Shown: positions 1-6,075 of the stretch, piece after piece
Numbering within the stretch: position 1 is the stretch's first letter
Layout: the number at the start of each line of letters is the position of its first letter
Origin: Candidatus Hydrogenedentota bacterium
Lineage (GTDB): Bacteria; Hydrogenedentota; Hydrogenedentia; Hydrogenedentales; CAITNO01
DNA: 6,075 bases
Reading direction: 5' to 3'
Assembly (NCBI GenBank): GCA_023145975.1
Contig: JAGLCZ010000616.1
Location: 1-6,075, forward strand
The notes under the pieces: generated by a model
Told to the model about the DNA's origin: nothing
The model's database searches: none
What the model saw: the letters and a program-made list of their open reading frames with translations, nothing else
Program-made: the position numbers and the translations under genes

Positions 1-23
1 TGATAAAACAGGAGTCTCCCGTC

Positions 24-128
24 ATGATGGAACTTGGTATTGTACTTGTTGTGCTTCGCTTTATTGAATTTATTAGAGTCGTTTTCTTCGGCAGCTATCC
101 CGCAGGACCGCTGGGCATGGGCTATTAA
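24..128 (+). CDS. possible small single-span membrane protein (34 aa), or C-terminal end of a longer gene
   Basis: The reading frame starts with two consecutive Met codons and ends at TAA. Residues 4-22 are strongly hydrophobic (ELGIVLVVLRFIEFIRVVFF), which suggests one membrane helix; a short Gly/Pro/Tyr-rich tail ending in GMGY follows. An AGGAG sequence at 10-14 lies 9 nt before the ATG, a good ribosome-binding site. In another frame the window opens with TGA TAA, which could be the tandem stop of a preceding gene just ahead of this site. Against a stand-alone gene, the same frame has no stop back to the window edge, so this may be the last 34 codons of a larger protein. I recognise no family. 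The ORF ends 10 bp from the stop of the convergent hydrolase gene, leaving no room for a separate terminator. Confidence 0.4.
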   Translation: MMELGIVLVVLRFIEFIRVVFFGSYPAGPLGMGY

Positions 129-138
129 GTAACCCTGC

Positions 139-1959
139 TTATTTCTGAAGCGACAGTATCGCCACCCCGAATGACTTCGCAGGGGCAATAAATGATTGCT
201 TCGAATCAACCGGCAGCGGGTAAGAACAATCCCGGTCGTGTGTCAGAACTGTTTCCGTTATGGTTCTTACTTCGCGTAATCGTATTTTTCCCGTTACCGT
301 AATTTCTGTTTTTTCCTCCCCAAGGTTTACCCAGAATAAGCGATTGCCAATACGCGCACCCTTCACCCAGTCCGTATGTGAACTATCACAGCGGAATACC
401 ATATCGCCCGCCTTGCTGTTACGGGTCATAAGTGCCAGCGCATGATAGATGGGGCGCACTGACCACTGCGGCGGATCAAAATCCCATAACCCAAAATGCA
501 TGGGTGTACTCGCGCCGGGGTAATACATCTCGTGAAGACACCAGATACTCCAACCTGCAACCCCTGCATTCAGCGCATCCATAAAAGTGGACATTGCGAG
601 CAGGGCATACGGGTATTCACCCATGAGCGGGTTATCTGCCGGGGGCTGCATTCGTTCATCGGCAAATCCCAACTCACCAATAATAAAACGCTTGTGCGGC
701 GTACGCGCCTTGAGTATCGCAGTACGGTCTGCCAGAATATGGCTGAGCATAGGCACCACATTAAGAGGAAAATAAAAATGGGAGGCAAAAAGGTCGGACA
801 TTTCAAAATAGGTATCATTCGCAACACATCGCTCAAACCAGCTGCGGTTATTCCCGTCATCACTACCGACAATATTTAGTTGTAAACCCCGTCGTTCAAA
901 CTCGGCAACGACACACTGATGCAGCACGACGAAAGTGTCGAAGGACTGCGCTTCCCGTTCCACGGAACGGGCAAAAAATATATCCGGCTCGTTGGTCAGC
1001 GTGAAATCCTGAATACACGTGTACCCCTTCTCCACCACGAGATGCTCAAGCAAAGCGCCAATAGCCCGTGCCAACTGTTTCGGATCCTCCCACGGATCTT
1101 TCACTGCCCACTCAACACCACACACATTCACCCGCACACCCAGCTGCTGATACAAATCAAGCGTACGATAGTGGGATAGCATATTGGCACTATCCCAGGT
1201 AAACGTTTTTGCATCCAGGCTTTTATTCCAGTCGTTATACCAGAAAAACATGCGTACATAATCAGGCTGCATCCAGGCAATACGATCTTCCCTGATCTTG
1301 ATAGCCGCCGCGCCAACCCCTTTCGCTGCATTCTCGGGATTATAAAACCAGCCATCGTCTTCAAAACCAATCCCGACAAGACCTGTGGTCAGATCGTTGC
1401 TAACCGATAACACCACGCCTTTTTCGTCGGGAGGCGCAACTGCACCGGGAATCTGCTGCACGGCTATATCCGAAAAATGAGCTTCTCCAAACCCGTGTAA
1501 TAACAACACTACCTGCGCGGATACGGATTGCGGCGGGGCTTCCGCCCACAGCTTTACAACACGCTTCCCTGTAACACCGCTTCCAAGAAACATGTCTGTA
1601 TGAGCAATCCGCTTTCCGTCAGCATCTAAAAAACTCAGCGTAACCGTCGGTCCATGACCGCCTTCAGTAACACCTTCGGCGCAAGCACACGCATTCAGCC
1701 GCTGCCCCGGAATAATAGGGATGGTTTTATAAATACGATTCCACTCCGCCTTGGCATCCATTTTTTTCTCAACGGATAGGGAGAGGCGGGGAGTTTTCTC
1801 TGCTGTCCCATATTCGACCTGCAGTGTTTCCGGATAACGACTCCATTCTGAAAGAAATAGTTCCTCCGTCACCGGGCTTACAATCAACAGCTTTTCATCC
1901 ATCACACTTCCTGTAATAAAACCCGGCAGCAGCAATGCCATATAAATCACTGACAACAT
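139..1959 (-). CDS. clan GH-A (TIM-barrel) glycoside hydrolase with N-terminal jelly-roll-like module
   Basis: This 606-residue protein probably cleaves glycosidic bonds by the retaining mechanism of clan GH-A; the substrate is unknown. Residues about 22-175 look like a carbohydrate-binding jelly roll, ending in GEAHFSDIAVQ, which resembles the last strand of CBM4/9-type folds. The barrel spans about 190-510. Visible strands include GIGFEDDGWFYNP, YVRMFFWYNDW, VRVNVCGVEW, FTLTNEP (likely acid/base Glu324 after Asn323), DLFASHFYF, RFIIGELGF (likely nucleophile Glu429) and GVAGWSIWCL (Trp472). Residues about 515-606 look like a C-terminal beta-sandwich. The Asn-Glu pair and the second Glu about 105 residues later are what clan GH-A families such as GH5, GH30, GH39 and GH79 show; I cannot assign the family. 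The chosen start at 1959 follows AGGAG (complement of 1970-1974) by 10 nt and gives a hydrophobic but uncharged leader (residues 1-19). An internal Met20 is a rival start. The gene is divergent from the EEP gene across a 147-bp spacer. Confidence 0.85.
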   Translation of the reverse strand: MLSVIYMALLLPGFITGSVMDEKLLIVSPVTEELFLSEWSRYPETLQVEYGTAEKTPRLSLSVEKKMDAKAEWNRIYKTIPIIPGQRLNACACAEGVTEGGHGPTVTLSFLDADGKRIAHTDMFLGSGVTGKRVVKLWAEAPPQSVSAQVVLLLHGFGEAHFSDIAVQQIPGAVAPPDEKGVVLSVSNDLTTGLVGIGFEDDGWFYNPENAAKGVGAAAIKIREDRIAWMQPDYVRMFFWYNDWNKSLDAKTFTWDSANMLSHYRTLDLYQQLGVRVNVCGVEWAVKDPWEDPKQLARAIGALLEHLVVEKGYTCIQDFTLTNEPDIFFARSVEREAQSFDTFVVLHQCVVAEFERRGLQLNIVGSDDGNNRSWFERCVANDTYFEMSDLFASHFYFPLNVVPMLSHILADRTAILKARTPHKRFIIGELGFADERMQPPADNPLMGEYPYALLAMSTFMDALNAGVAGWSIWCLHEMYYPGASTPMHFGLWDFDPPQWSVRPIYHALALMTRNSKAGDMVFRCDSSHTDWVKGARIGNRLFWVNLGEEKTEITVTGKIRLREVRTITETVLTHDRDCSYPLPVDSKQSFIAPAKSFGVAILSLQK

Positions 1960-1969
1960 ATTCTATGCG

Positions 1970-1974
1970 CTCCT
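1970..1974 (-). promoter_or_regulatory. ribosome-binding site favouring the long start of the GH-A hydrolase
   Basis: Read on the minus strand this is AGGAG, within TAGGAG, 10 nt before the ATG at 1959. It supports the long start, which includes a hydrophobic leader. A competing AGGAAG (complement of 1907-1912) lies only 4 nt before the in-frame ATG at 1902, so the site does not settle the start fully. Confidence 0.5.
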
Positions 1975-2055
1975 ATTTTCAGATAAGCCTAACGGAACAC
2001 CCCCGTAAAGCGCAAGCAATTCAGAAAAACGGGAAACCCCGGCACGTTTATTCCA

Positions 2056-2082
2056 GTCAAATATCTGTCAAACCCATAGAAT
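2056..2082 (+). promoter_or_regulatory. candidate promoter/operator of the EEP gene in the divergent spacer
   Basis: TAGAAT at 2077-2082 matches a sigma-70 -10 box at five of six bases, but no good -35 box sits at the right distance. Just upstream are two direct GTCAAA repeats (2056-2061 and 2067-2072) whose starts are 11 bp apart, about one helical turn, so a regulator could bind them on one face of the DNA and compensate for the weak -35. Transcription would start near 2089, giving a short leader containing the GGAG ribosome-binding site at 2095-2098. The regulatory role is inference. Confidence 0.22.
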
Positions 2083-2106
2083 TTCAGACCAAATGGAGAA
2101 GAAGAA

Positions 2107-3045
2107 ATGCCCCTTAAAAAAACGAGCATACGTCGCGGTCTTCAATGGATACTGATCCTGATCCTCTTGTTGTCGTGCTGGCTTTGGTGGCGAACTGGAA
2201 GTATTGAGGTCGTTCTGGACCAGGAGTCCCTAAAAATACATCCTGTTACCGACGGTCCTGTTACATTTTCTATCATGACTTATAATGTGCAGGCACGCCC
2301 CTGGTTTGATGATTCAAAACATACCTTTCACTATCTTTCTCCCCTCCTGAATAAGTATGATATCTGTGCTGTTCAAGAATGCTTCAAGGACCATAACCGC
2401 CTGTGGAACGAAGCAGAACATCCCGTAAAGATTTATCACGCTACCCTGAAACATCCCCTGAAAGTTGTAGGTTCGGGATTATCCATCCTCGGCAAATACC
2501 CCTTGGAAAAGACGACAGGAATTAACTTTGCACACCAGGGAGACAAACAGAACTTGCCGGCATCCAAAGGGGTCCTCATGGCACGGTTTAAGATACAGGA
2601 TATGCTGCTGGATGTGTATACCACCCATATTGCTGCCGGAAAACATACCGCTTCACTGGAAGCGCGTATTGCCCAGGGCAACGAAATCATACAGTTTATC
2701 CAGACCAATTCGCCCCCGGAAAATGCCGTTATCCTCCTCGGTGATTTTAACATGCGCCCCAGTCGCGGTACGAAAGATAAAGAGGCCAACAAAGATAATC
2801 CCCGTGTATATGGTTTTGACAGGATTGTTGACGCATTAAAATTGCGGGATGCTTCCGATGAGATTAATGGGCCTATAGGCAAAGAAATTGATCGTATCCT
2901 GTTCCGACCCGGTAAAAATCAGACGCTGCAGCCTTTGGACTGGGAACACGACGCGCCCGAATTTTATGATCCCGACGGCAAGGCACTCAGCGACCACGAA
3001 CCTGTAATTGTAAACTTCAAGCTTACGAAAGAACCGACGGGCTAA
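2107..3045 (+). CDS. membrane-anchored EEP-family phosphodiesterase, neutral sphingomyelinase/phospholipase C-like
   Basis: This 312-residue protein belongs to the endonuclease/exonuclease/phosphatase superfamily, metal-dependent enzymes that cleave phosphodiester or phosphomonoester bonds. The family signature residues appear in order: MTYNVQ (Asn60), CAVQE (metal-binding Glu91), a KGVLMARF strand (154-161), TTHIAAG (His174), LLGDFNMRP (Asp213, Asn215), EIDRILF (Asp262) and LSDHEPV (Asp296, catalytic His297). The set looks complete, so the enzyme is probably active. The KG before VLMARF and the SDHEPV ending fit the sphingomyelinase/phospholipase C side of the superfamily better than DNA-repair exonucleases, but the substrate cannot be read directly. 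The N-terminus (LKKTSIRR, then hydrophobic residues 12-28) is a positive-inside signal anchor placing the catalytic domain outside the cytoplasm. LLSC at 21-24 is a poor lipobox because hydrophobic residues continue after the Cys. The start follows GGAG at 2095-2098 by 8 nt. The gene lies 66 bp upstream of the GH92 gene on the same strand. Confidence 0.86.
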   Translation: MPLKKTSIRRGLQWILILILLLSCWLWWRTGSIEVVLDQESLKIHPVTDGPVTFSIMTYNVQARPWFDDSKHTFHYLSPLLNKYDICAVQECFKDHNRLWNEAEHPVKIYHATLKHPLKVVGSGLSILGKYPLEKTTGINFAHQGDKQNLPASKGVLMARFKIQDMLLDVYTTHIAAGKHTASLEARIAQGNEIIQFIQTNSPPENAVILLGDFNMRPSRGTKDKEANKDNPRVYGFDRIVDALKLRDASDEINGPIGKEIDRILFRPGKNQTLQPLDWEHDAPEFYDPDGKALSDHEPVIVNFKLTKEPTG

Positions 3046-3080
3046 CTTCTCCCCATTTATTGCACTGGGCAATCTGCAAT

Positions 3081-3089
3081 TGCGATAAT
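3081..3089 (+). promoter_or_regulatory. candidate extended -10 promoter of the GH92 gene
   Basis: TGCGATAAT combines the TGn extension with a -10 hexamer (GATAAT, five of six consensus bases). A weak -35-like TTGCAC lies 18 bp upstream at 3060-3065. The 8-bp palindrome GCAATTGC (3076-3083) overlaps its 5' side and could be an operator or chance. Transcription would start near 3096, leaving 16 nt before the first ATG of the GH92 gene or 43 nt before its second in-frame ATG. Confidence 0.3.
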
Positions 3090-3111
3090 TTTGGGAAAGT
3101 AAGAATTATTC

Positions 3112-5466
3112 ATGCCCGAATTCCTGACGAAAGCTTCAATGAAAAAATGGCTAAAGCGATTGACGATACTCCTTATAGTATCAATAAGTATACCCACTCT
3201 GTTGTTTGTAATTGCCGTGTATGCGTATCTGCATACTATACGACAGATACCCGGCAACTTGAATGTTGCAGCAGTATCCGGCCTTTTTGGGCGTCATGTA
3301 AACCCTTTCATCGGTACGGGTGGCGTACCCTGGTTGTGTGCTCATAATACGCCGGCAGCATCAGCGCCTTTCGGTATGGCACGACCGGGTCCCGATACGG
3401 CTTCGTTATTTATCAACAGGGCGGCATTAAATTTTTCCGGCTACTATTACGCTGACAACAAGATTATCGGGTTCAGTAATACACGGCTTCCCGGAGCAGG
3501 GGGAATTGCGGGCGGCAACTTCCGTGTTTTTCCCACATCATTGAAAGAACCGCCTCATAGCCGTCTGAAAACCCCTTTTGCCCGATTCTCGCACAACCGT
3601 GAGAAAGCCTTTCCCGGATATTACGGCGTGTGGTTACCCAAAAAGGATATCCTCGTTGAACTAACCGCAACTCCTCGTGCAGCACTACACCGATATACTT
3701 TTCACGGTCAGGACACCCCCTTTCTTTTTTTTGATATTACCAGTGCTATGGGCGAAGAATCTTGTGGTGAAAGCCATTTTCTGATAAATCCCAAAACACA
3801 GGAAATAGAAGGTAAGGTGCGCTCTTTTTCAGGATCTGTAGGAAATAAAAATGGGCTGGTACTGTATTTTGTGGCCCGTTTCAGCAAACCTTTTGCCTCC
3901 CATACGATATGGGTAAATGATTCTCTGCTCCCCAATGCAGAAGGGGCAGTCGGAAAAGATATCGGCGTATACCTGGGCTTCAGCCCAATGAAACCGAGCA
4001 CCACTGTGGAGATGCGTCTTTCTCTTTCATGCGTGAGCATTGCCAATGCACGTGAAAATCTAGCTGCTGAAATAGCAAACCGTCCTTTCGAATCCATACT
4101 CGAATCCACAAAGGATGCCTGGGAAAAATGCCTGAATCGTATCTATATTCAGGGGGGAACACCCCAAGAACAGGAGATTTTTTACACGGCTTTGTATCGA
4201 AACTTCCAGATACCTACTATTTTCAGCGATGTGAACGGAGAATACACGGGATTTGATGAGAAGGTGCATATTGCCAAAGATTTTACCTACTACACCGACT
4301 TTTCTCTATGGGACACCTTTCGTACAACCCATCCCCTATACAACCTGATTGCCCGCGATGAGCAGCGGGACATGATGGTCTCTCTTTTGGAAATAGCAAA
4401 GGCGGGCGGTGCTTTTCCGCGCTGGCCTGCCGGATGTCACTATTCAAAAAGCATGTTCGGCACCCCGGCAGATATGGCTGTCTCCGAAGCATATCTGAAA
4501 GGTATTCGCAACTTTGATATTGAAACCGCTTACGCTATTATGCGTCGTACAGCATTGGAAGGTGTTCCCGCCGGCTCCGACTTCAACGGGCGCAAAGGTC
4601 TCGCATCCTACCTGAAATATGGCTATTGCCCCGATGATAAAATGGAAAAATCTGTATCCTGCACACTGGAATATGCCTGGGCAGATCATGCCCTGTCGCT
4701 GCTGGCAAAAGAACTGGGTAAGCAGGAGGATTCCGATTTATTCGCCCGCCATGCACAGTTTTACCGCAACTCCTGGAATCCACACACCCGCTATTTTCAT
4801 CCTCGCAACGCAAATGGAAATTTTGTGAGGAACTTTAAGTCGGATATTCTCAGCTACGCGGATTTTGATCAGAAGTATACTCGCGCCTATGTGGAAGGGA
4901 GTGCCGAGCAATGGCGGTGGGCAGTACCTTTTGATCCACAGGGACTAATCAAACTTATAGGCAATAATGAAATCTTTGTGCGGGAACTTTCAAGTTATCT
5001 CAATCGCAGCAACCCCAAACTCGGCGGATGGAACCCCGGCCCCTATTACTGGCACGGCAATGAACCTTACTTCCATGCCGCATACCTGTTCAATGAGGCA
5101 GGTCGTCCCGATCTCACCCAAAAATGGGTGCGCCATATATTAAAAGAAAAATATGATAACAGTCATATCGGTCTGGACGGAAACGACGACTGTGGAACCT
5201 TGTCTGCGTGGTATGTGTTTAGTGCTGTCGGACTGTATCCCATTGCAGGTACAACCCGCTACTGGACAGGTGCACCGCTTTTTGAACGCGCTGACCTGCA
5301 GATGAAGCCAGGCACAATCTTGACGATTATTGCAGAAAATAATCCCGCCGAAAACCCCTATGTAAAACGGGTATTTCTTAACGATATCCCCTTGGACCGC
5401 CCCTGGCTGGATCACAATGAAATCGCCGATGGCGGTATCCTGCGTTTCGAAATGATAACGGAATAA
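3112..5466 (+). CDS. GH92 family exo-acting alpha-mannosidase, exported
   Basis: This 784-residue protein matches glycoside hydrolase family 92, calcium-dependent inverting exo-alpha-mannosidases acting on N-glycans, yeast mannan and related mannosides. The N-terminal beta-sandwich (about 62-320) opens with VNPFIGTGG (63-71) and includes RLPGAGGIAGGN (125-136) and PGYYGVWL. The (alpha/alpha)6 catalytic domain (about 340-784) contains SLWDTFRTTHPLY (398-410), GTPADMAVSEAYLKG (450-464), CTLEYAWAD (517-525, Glu520 being the likely catalytic acid), EGSAEQWRWAVPFD (595-608), HGNEPYFHAAYLFNEAG (648-664) and GNDDCGTLSAWYVF (690-703, Asp693 the likely base). Length and motif order are normal and no catalytic residue seems missing. 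The bond specificity (alpha-1,2, -1,3, -1,4 or -1,6) is not readable. Residues 10-38 look like a signal peptide (KKWLKR, a hydrophobic core, then VYA at 36-38 as a possible signal peptidase I site), although it may remain as an anchor. Two starts compete: ATG 3112, after a poor GGGAAAG site, and the in-frame ATG at 3139, which begins directly with MKKWLKR. A stop at 3100-3102 rules out an earlier start. Confidence 0.93.
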   Translation: MPEFLTKASMKKWLKRLTILLIVSISIPTLLFVIAVYAYLHTIRQIPGNLNVAAVSGLFGRHVNPFIGTGGVPWLCAHNTPAASAPFGMARPGPDTASLFINRAALNFSGYYYADNKIIGFSNTRLPGAGGIAGGNFRVFPTSLKEPPHSRLKTPFARFSHNREKAFPGYYGVWLPKKDILVELTATPRAALHRYTFHGQDTPFLFFDITSAMGEESCGESHFLINPKTQEIEGKVRSFSGSVGNKNGLVLYFVARFSKPFASHTIWVNDSLLPNAEGAVGKDIGVYLGFSPMKPSTTVEMRLSLSCVSIANARENLAAEIANRPFESILESTKDAWEKCLNRIYIQGGTPQEQEIFYTALYRNFQIPTIFSDVNGEYTGFDEKVHIAKDFTYYTDFSLWDTFRTTHPLYNLIARDEQRDMMVSLLEIAKAGGAFPRWPAGCHYSKSMFGTPADMAVSEAYLKGIRNFDIETAYAIMRRTALEGVPAGSDFNGRKGLASYLKYGYCPDDKMEKSVSCTLEYAWADHALSLLAKELGKQEDSDLFARHAQFYRNSWNPHTRYFHPRNANGNFVRNFKSDILSYADFDQKYTRAYVEGSAEQWRWAVPFDPQGLIKLIGNNEIFVRELSSYLNRSNPKLGGWNPGPYYWHGNEPYFHAAYLFNEAGRPDLTQKWVRHILKEKYDNSHIGLDGNDDCGTLSAWYVFSAVGLYPIAGTTRYWTGAPLFERADLQMKPGTILTIIAENNPAENPYVKRVFLNDIPLDRPWLDHNEIADGGILRFEMITE

Positions 5467-5512
5467 GACGTTATATATACAAACGGATATGATCTTCCGA
5501 AAGAAATAACGG

Positions 5513-5576
5513 GGTACATACAGAGACAGACCGGTACAAATTCGATTATGGTACAATCAACTCCTTCGGATACAAA
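5513..5576 (+). repeat. four spaced GGTACAA-like direct repeats upstream of the lipoprotein gene
   Basis: The spacer holds GGTACATA (5513-5520), GGTACAAA (5533-5540), GGTACAAT (5550-5557) and a looser copy, GGATACAAA (5568-5576). Their starts are 20, 17 and 18 bp apart, and the third copy contains the candidate -10 box. They could be half-sites for a regulator that covers the promoter. The region is AT-rich and the motif short, so chance is not excluded. Confidence 0.25.
5549..5557 (+). promoter_or_regulatory. candidate extended -10 promoter of the DUF4038 lipoprotein gene
   Basis: TGGTACAAT is a TGn-extended -10 element with five of six consensus bases in TACAAT. No convincing -35 box is present, which extended -10 promoters often do without. 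The implied start near 5564 gives a leader of about 43 nt. The element lies inside a run of similar GGTACA-type repeats (see the repeat entry), so it may be under local control. Confidence 0.3.
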
Positions 5577-5606
5577 CCAGAAAATACAGGAAAAAGAAAA
5601 TAGTTT

Positions 5607-6075
5607 ATGCGTACCATTAACATCAAGCTGATTATTGCCATCATTACCATAACCATTTTAGCAGGCTGCCCGAAAGTGCCAGCAGACGATCCGTGCAGTT
5701 TACAGGTAAGCGGAAACAGCCGTTTCCTGGTTCATGAGAATGGAGAGCCATTCTTTCCTATTGCTGATACAGCATGGGGCATTGCATGGAAATTAAACCG
5801 CAAAGAAGTTGATCGGTATCTACAGCGACGCAAAGAACAAAGCTTTAATACCATTGCGTTAATCGCATTTCCTTCTTATGAAGGCGCCGCAATACTTCCA
5901 AATGCATACGGGAACTATGTCTTTGAAACCACCGGAAATCGGTGGAATCCGCTGCAGCCCATTACAACACCGGGGGAGAATCCTGAAAATGCCGTTGAAT
6001 ATGATTATTGGGATCATCTGGAATATATAATCGACGCATCGGGAGACAAGGGAATGTATGTGGTTTTATTACCGG
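5607..6075 (+). CDS. DUF4038 / GH140 (apiosidase)-like lipoprotein, 3' end cut by the window
   Basis: The first 156 codons are visible and the frame is open at the right edge. The N-terminus (MRTINIK, a hydrophobic stretch, then LAGC at 18-21) is a clear lipoprotein signal peptide with Cys21 as the lipidated residue; Pro, not Asp, follows, so outer-membrane sorting is plausible. From residue 33 the sequence follows the DUF4038 pattern: VSGNSRFLVHENGEPFFPIADTAWG in the family's usual 'own text ... DTAWG' form (Asp54, Thr55, Trp57), then LNRKEVDRYLQRRKEQSFN (63-81), PNAYGNY (98-104), and YDYWDHLEYIIDASGDKGMYVVLLP at the edge, the early beta/alpha units of a TIM barrel. The family includes GH140 apiosidases from rhamnogalacturonan-II breakdown, but many members have other or unknown activity. 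The catalytic acids lie beyond the window. The ribosome-binding site is weak: AGGA at 5588-5591 is 15 nt from the ATG, with an A-rich tract between. The gene follows GH92 after 140 bp. Confidence 0.82.
   Translation, partial: MRTINIKLIIAIITITILAGCPKVPADDPCSLQVSGNSRFLVHENGEPFFPIADTAWGIAWKLNRKEVDRYLQRRKEQSFNTIALIAFPSYEGAAILPNAYGNYVFETTGNRWNPLQPITTPGENPENAVEYDYWDHLEYIIDASGDKGMYVVLLP

Noticed and set aside
496..879. A 127-codon open frame on the plus strand
   Set aside because: It lies wholly antisense to the barrel-encoding part of the GH-A hydrolase, has no recognisable domain or ribosome-binding site, and its Cys/His/Arg-rich translation is typical of a shadow frame.
2002..2033. Inverted repeat CCCGT...ACGGG in the divergent spacer as an operator
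   Set aside because: Five-base arms separated by 22 nt are expected by chance in sequence of this length.
1935..2117. A 60-codon plus-strand ORF across the divergent spacer
   Set aside because: It overlaps the starts of both flanking genes, has no good ribosome-binding site, and its product is low-complexity basic sequence without a recognisable fold.
2127..2181. EEP protein as a lipoprotein via LLSC at residues 21-24
   Set aside because: Leu at the -2 position and continued hydrophobic WLWW after the Cys fit a membrane anchor better than a lipobox.
2436..2882. A 148-codon minus-strand frame within the EEP gene
   Set aside because: It is antisense to the catalytic core of a well-supported enzyme and has no family features.
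5469..5511. Nested inverted repeats (CGTTAT/ATAACG around CGGA/TCCG) after the GH92 stop, as a terminator
   Set aside because: The stems are only 6 and 4 bp, interrupted by large loops, and no T-run follows, so it does not qualify as an intrinsic terminator.
5140..5556. A 138-codon open frame on the minus strand across the GH92 3' end
   Set aside because: It overlaps conserved GH92 motifs including GNDDCG on the other strand, and its translation shows no domain or coherent signal peptide.

Overview
The window looks like part of a carbohydrate- and glycoconjugate-degrading locus from a Gram-negative-type, probably uncultured environmental bacterium. The mix of a GH92 alpha-mannosidase, an apiosidase-like DUF4038 lipoprotein, a clan GH-A hydrolase and a membrane-anchored endonuclease/exonuclease/phosphatase (EEP) enzyme, at mid-range GC and with no SusC/SusD-type genes in view, resembles hydrolase-rich members of the PVC group (Lentisphaerota, Kiritimatiellota, Verrucomicrobiota) or Hydrogenedentota. 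This taxonomic guess rests on gene content only; no rRNA or marker gene is present.

Layout. At the left edge, 24-128 (+), lies a possible 34-residue membrane peptide behind an AGGAG site; its frame is open to the window edge, so it could also be the tail of a longer gene. Facing it, 139-1959 (-) encodes a 606-residue protein with a jelly-roll-like N-terminal region and a TIM barrel carrying clan GH-A catalytic signatures. A 147-bp divergent spacer (1960-2106) separates it from three plus-strand genes: a signal-anchored EEP enzyme of neutral-sphingomyelinase/phospholipase C type (2107-3045), a GH92 exo-alpha-mannosidase (3112-5466), and the first 156 codons of a DUF4038/GH140-like lipoprotein (5607 to the right edge).

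How the parts may work together. All four main products have an N-terminal hydrophobic or lipoprotein signal in the preferred gene models, so they probably act in or beyond the periplasm, several of them tethered to a membrane. GH92 enzymes remove alpha-mannose. EEP enzymes of this type cleave phosphodiesters. The other two are probable sugar hydrolases. One reading, an inference only, is breakdown of a mannose-bearing glycoconjugate that also has a phosphodiester, such as a mannosylated inositol-phosphoceramide, a GPI-like anchor or a phosphomannan. The 66-bp and 140-bp gaps between the plus-strand genes each contain an extended -10 promoter-like sequence, so the genes may be transcribed separately rather than as one strict operon. 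No stretch longer than 150 bp lacks a gene. No RNA gene, mobile element, CRISPR array or convincing intrinsic terminator was seen.
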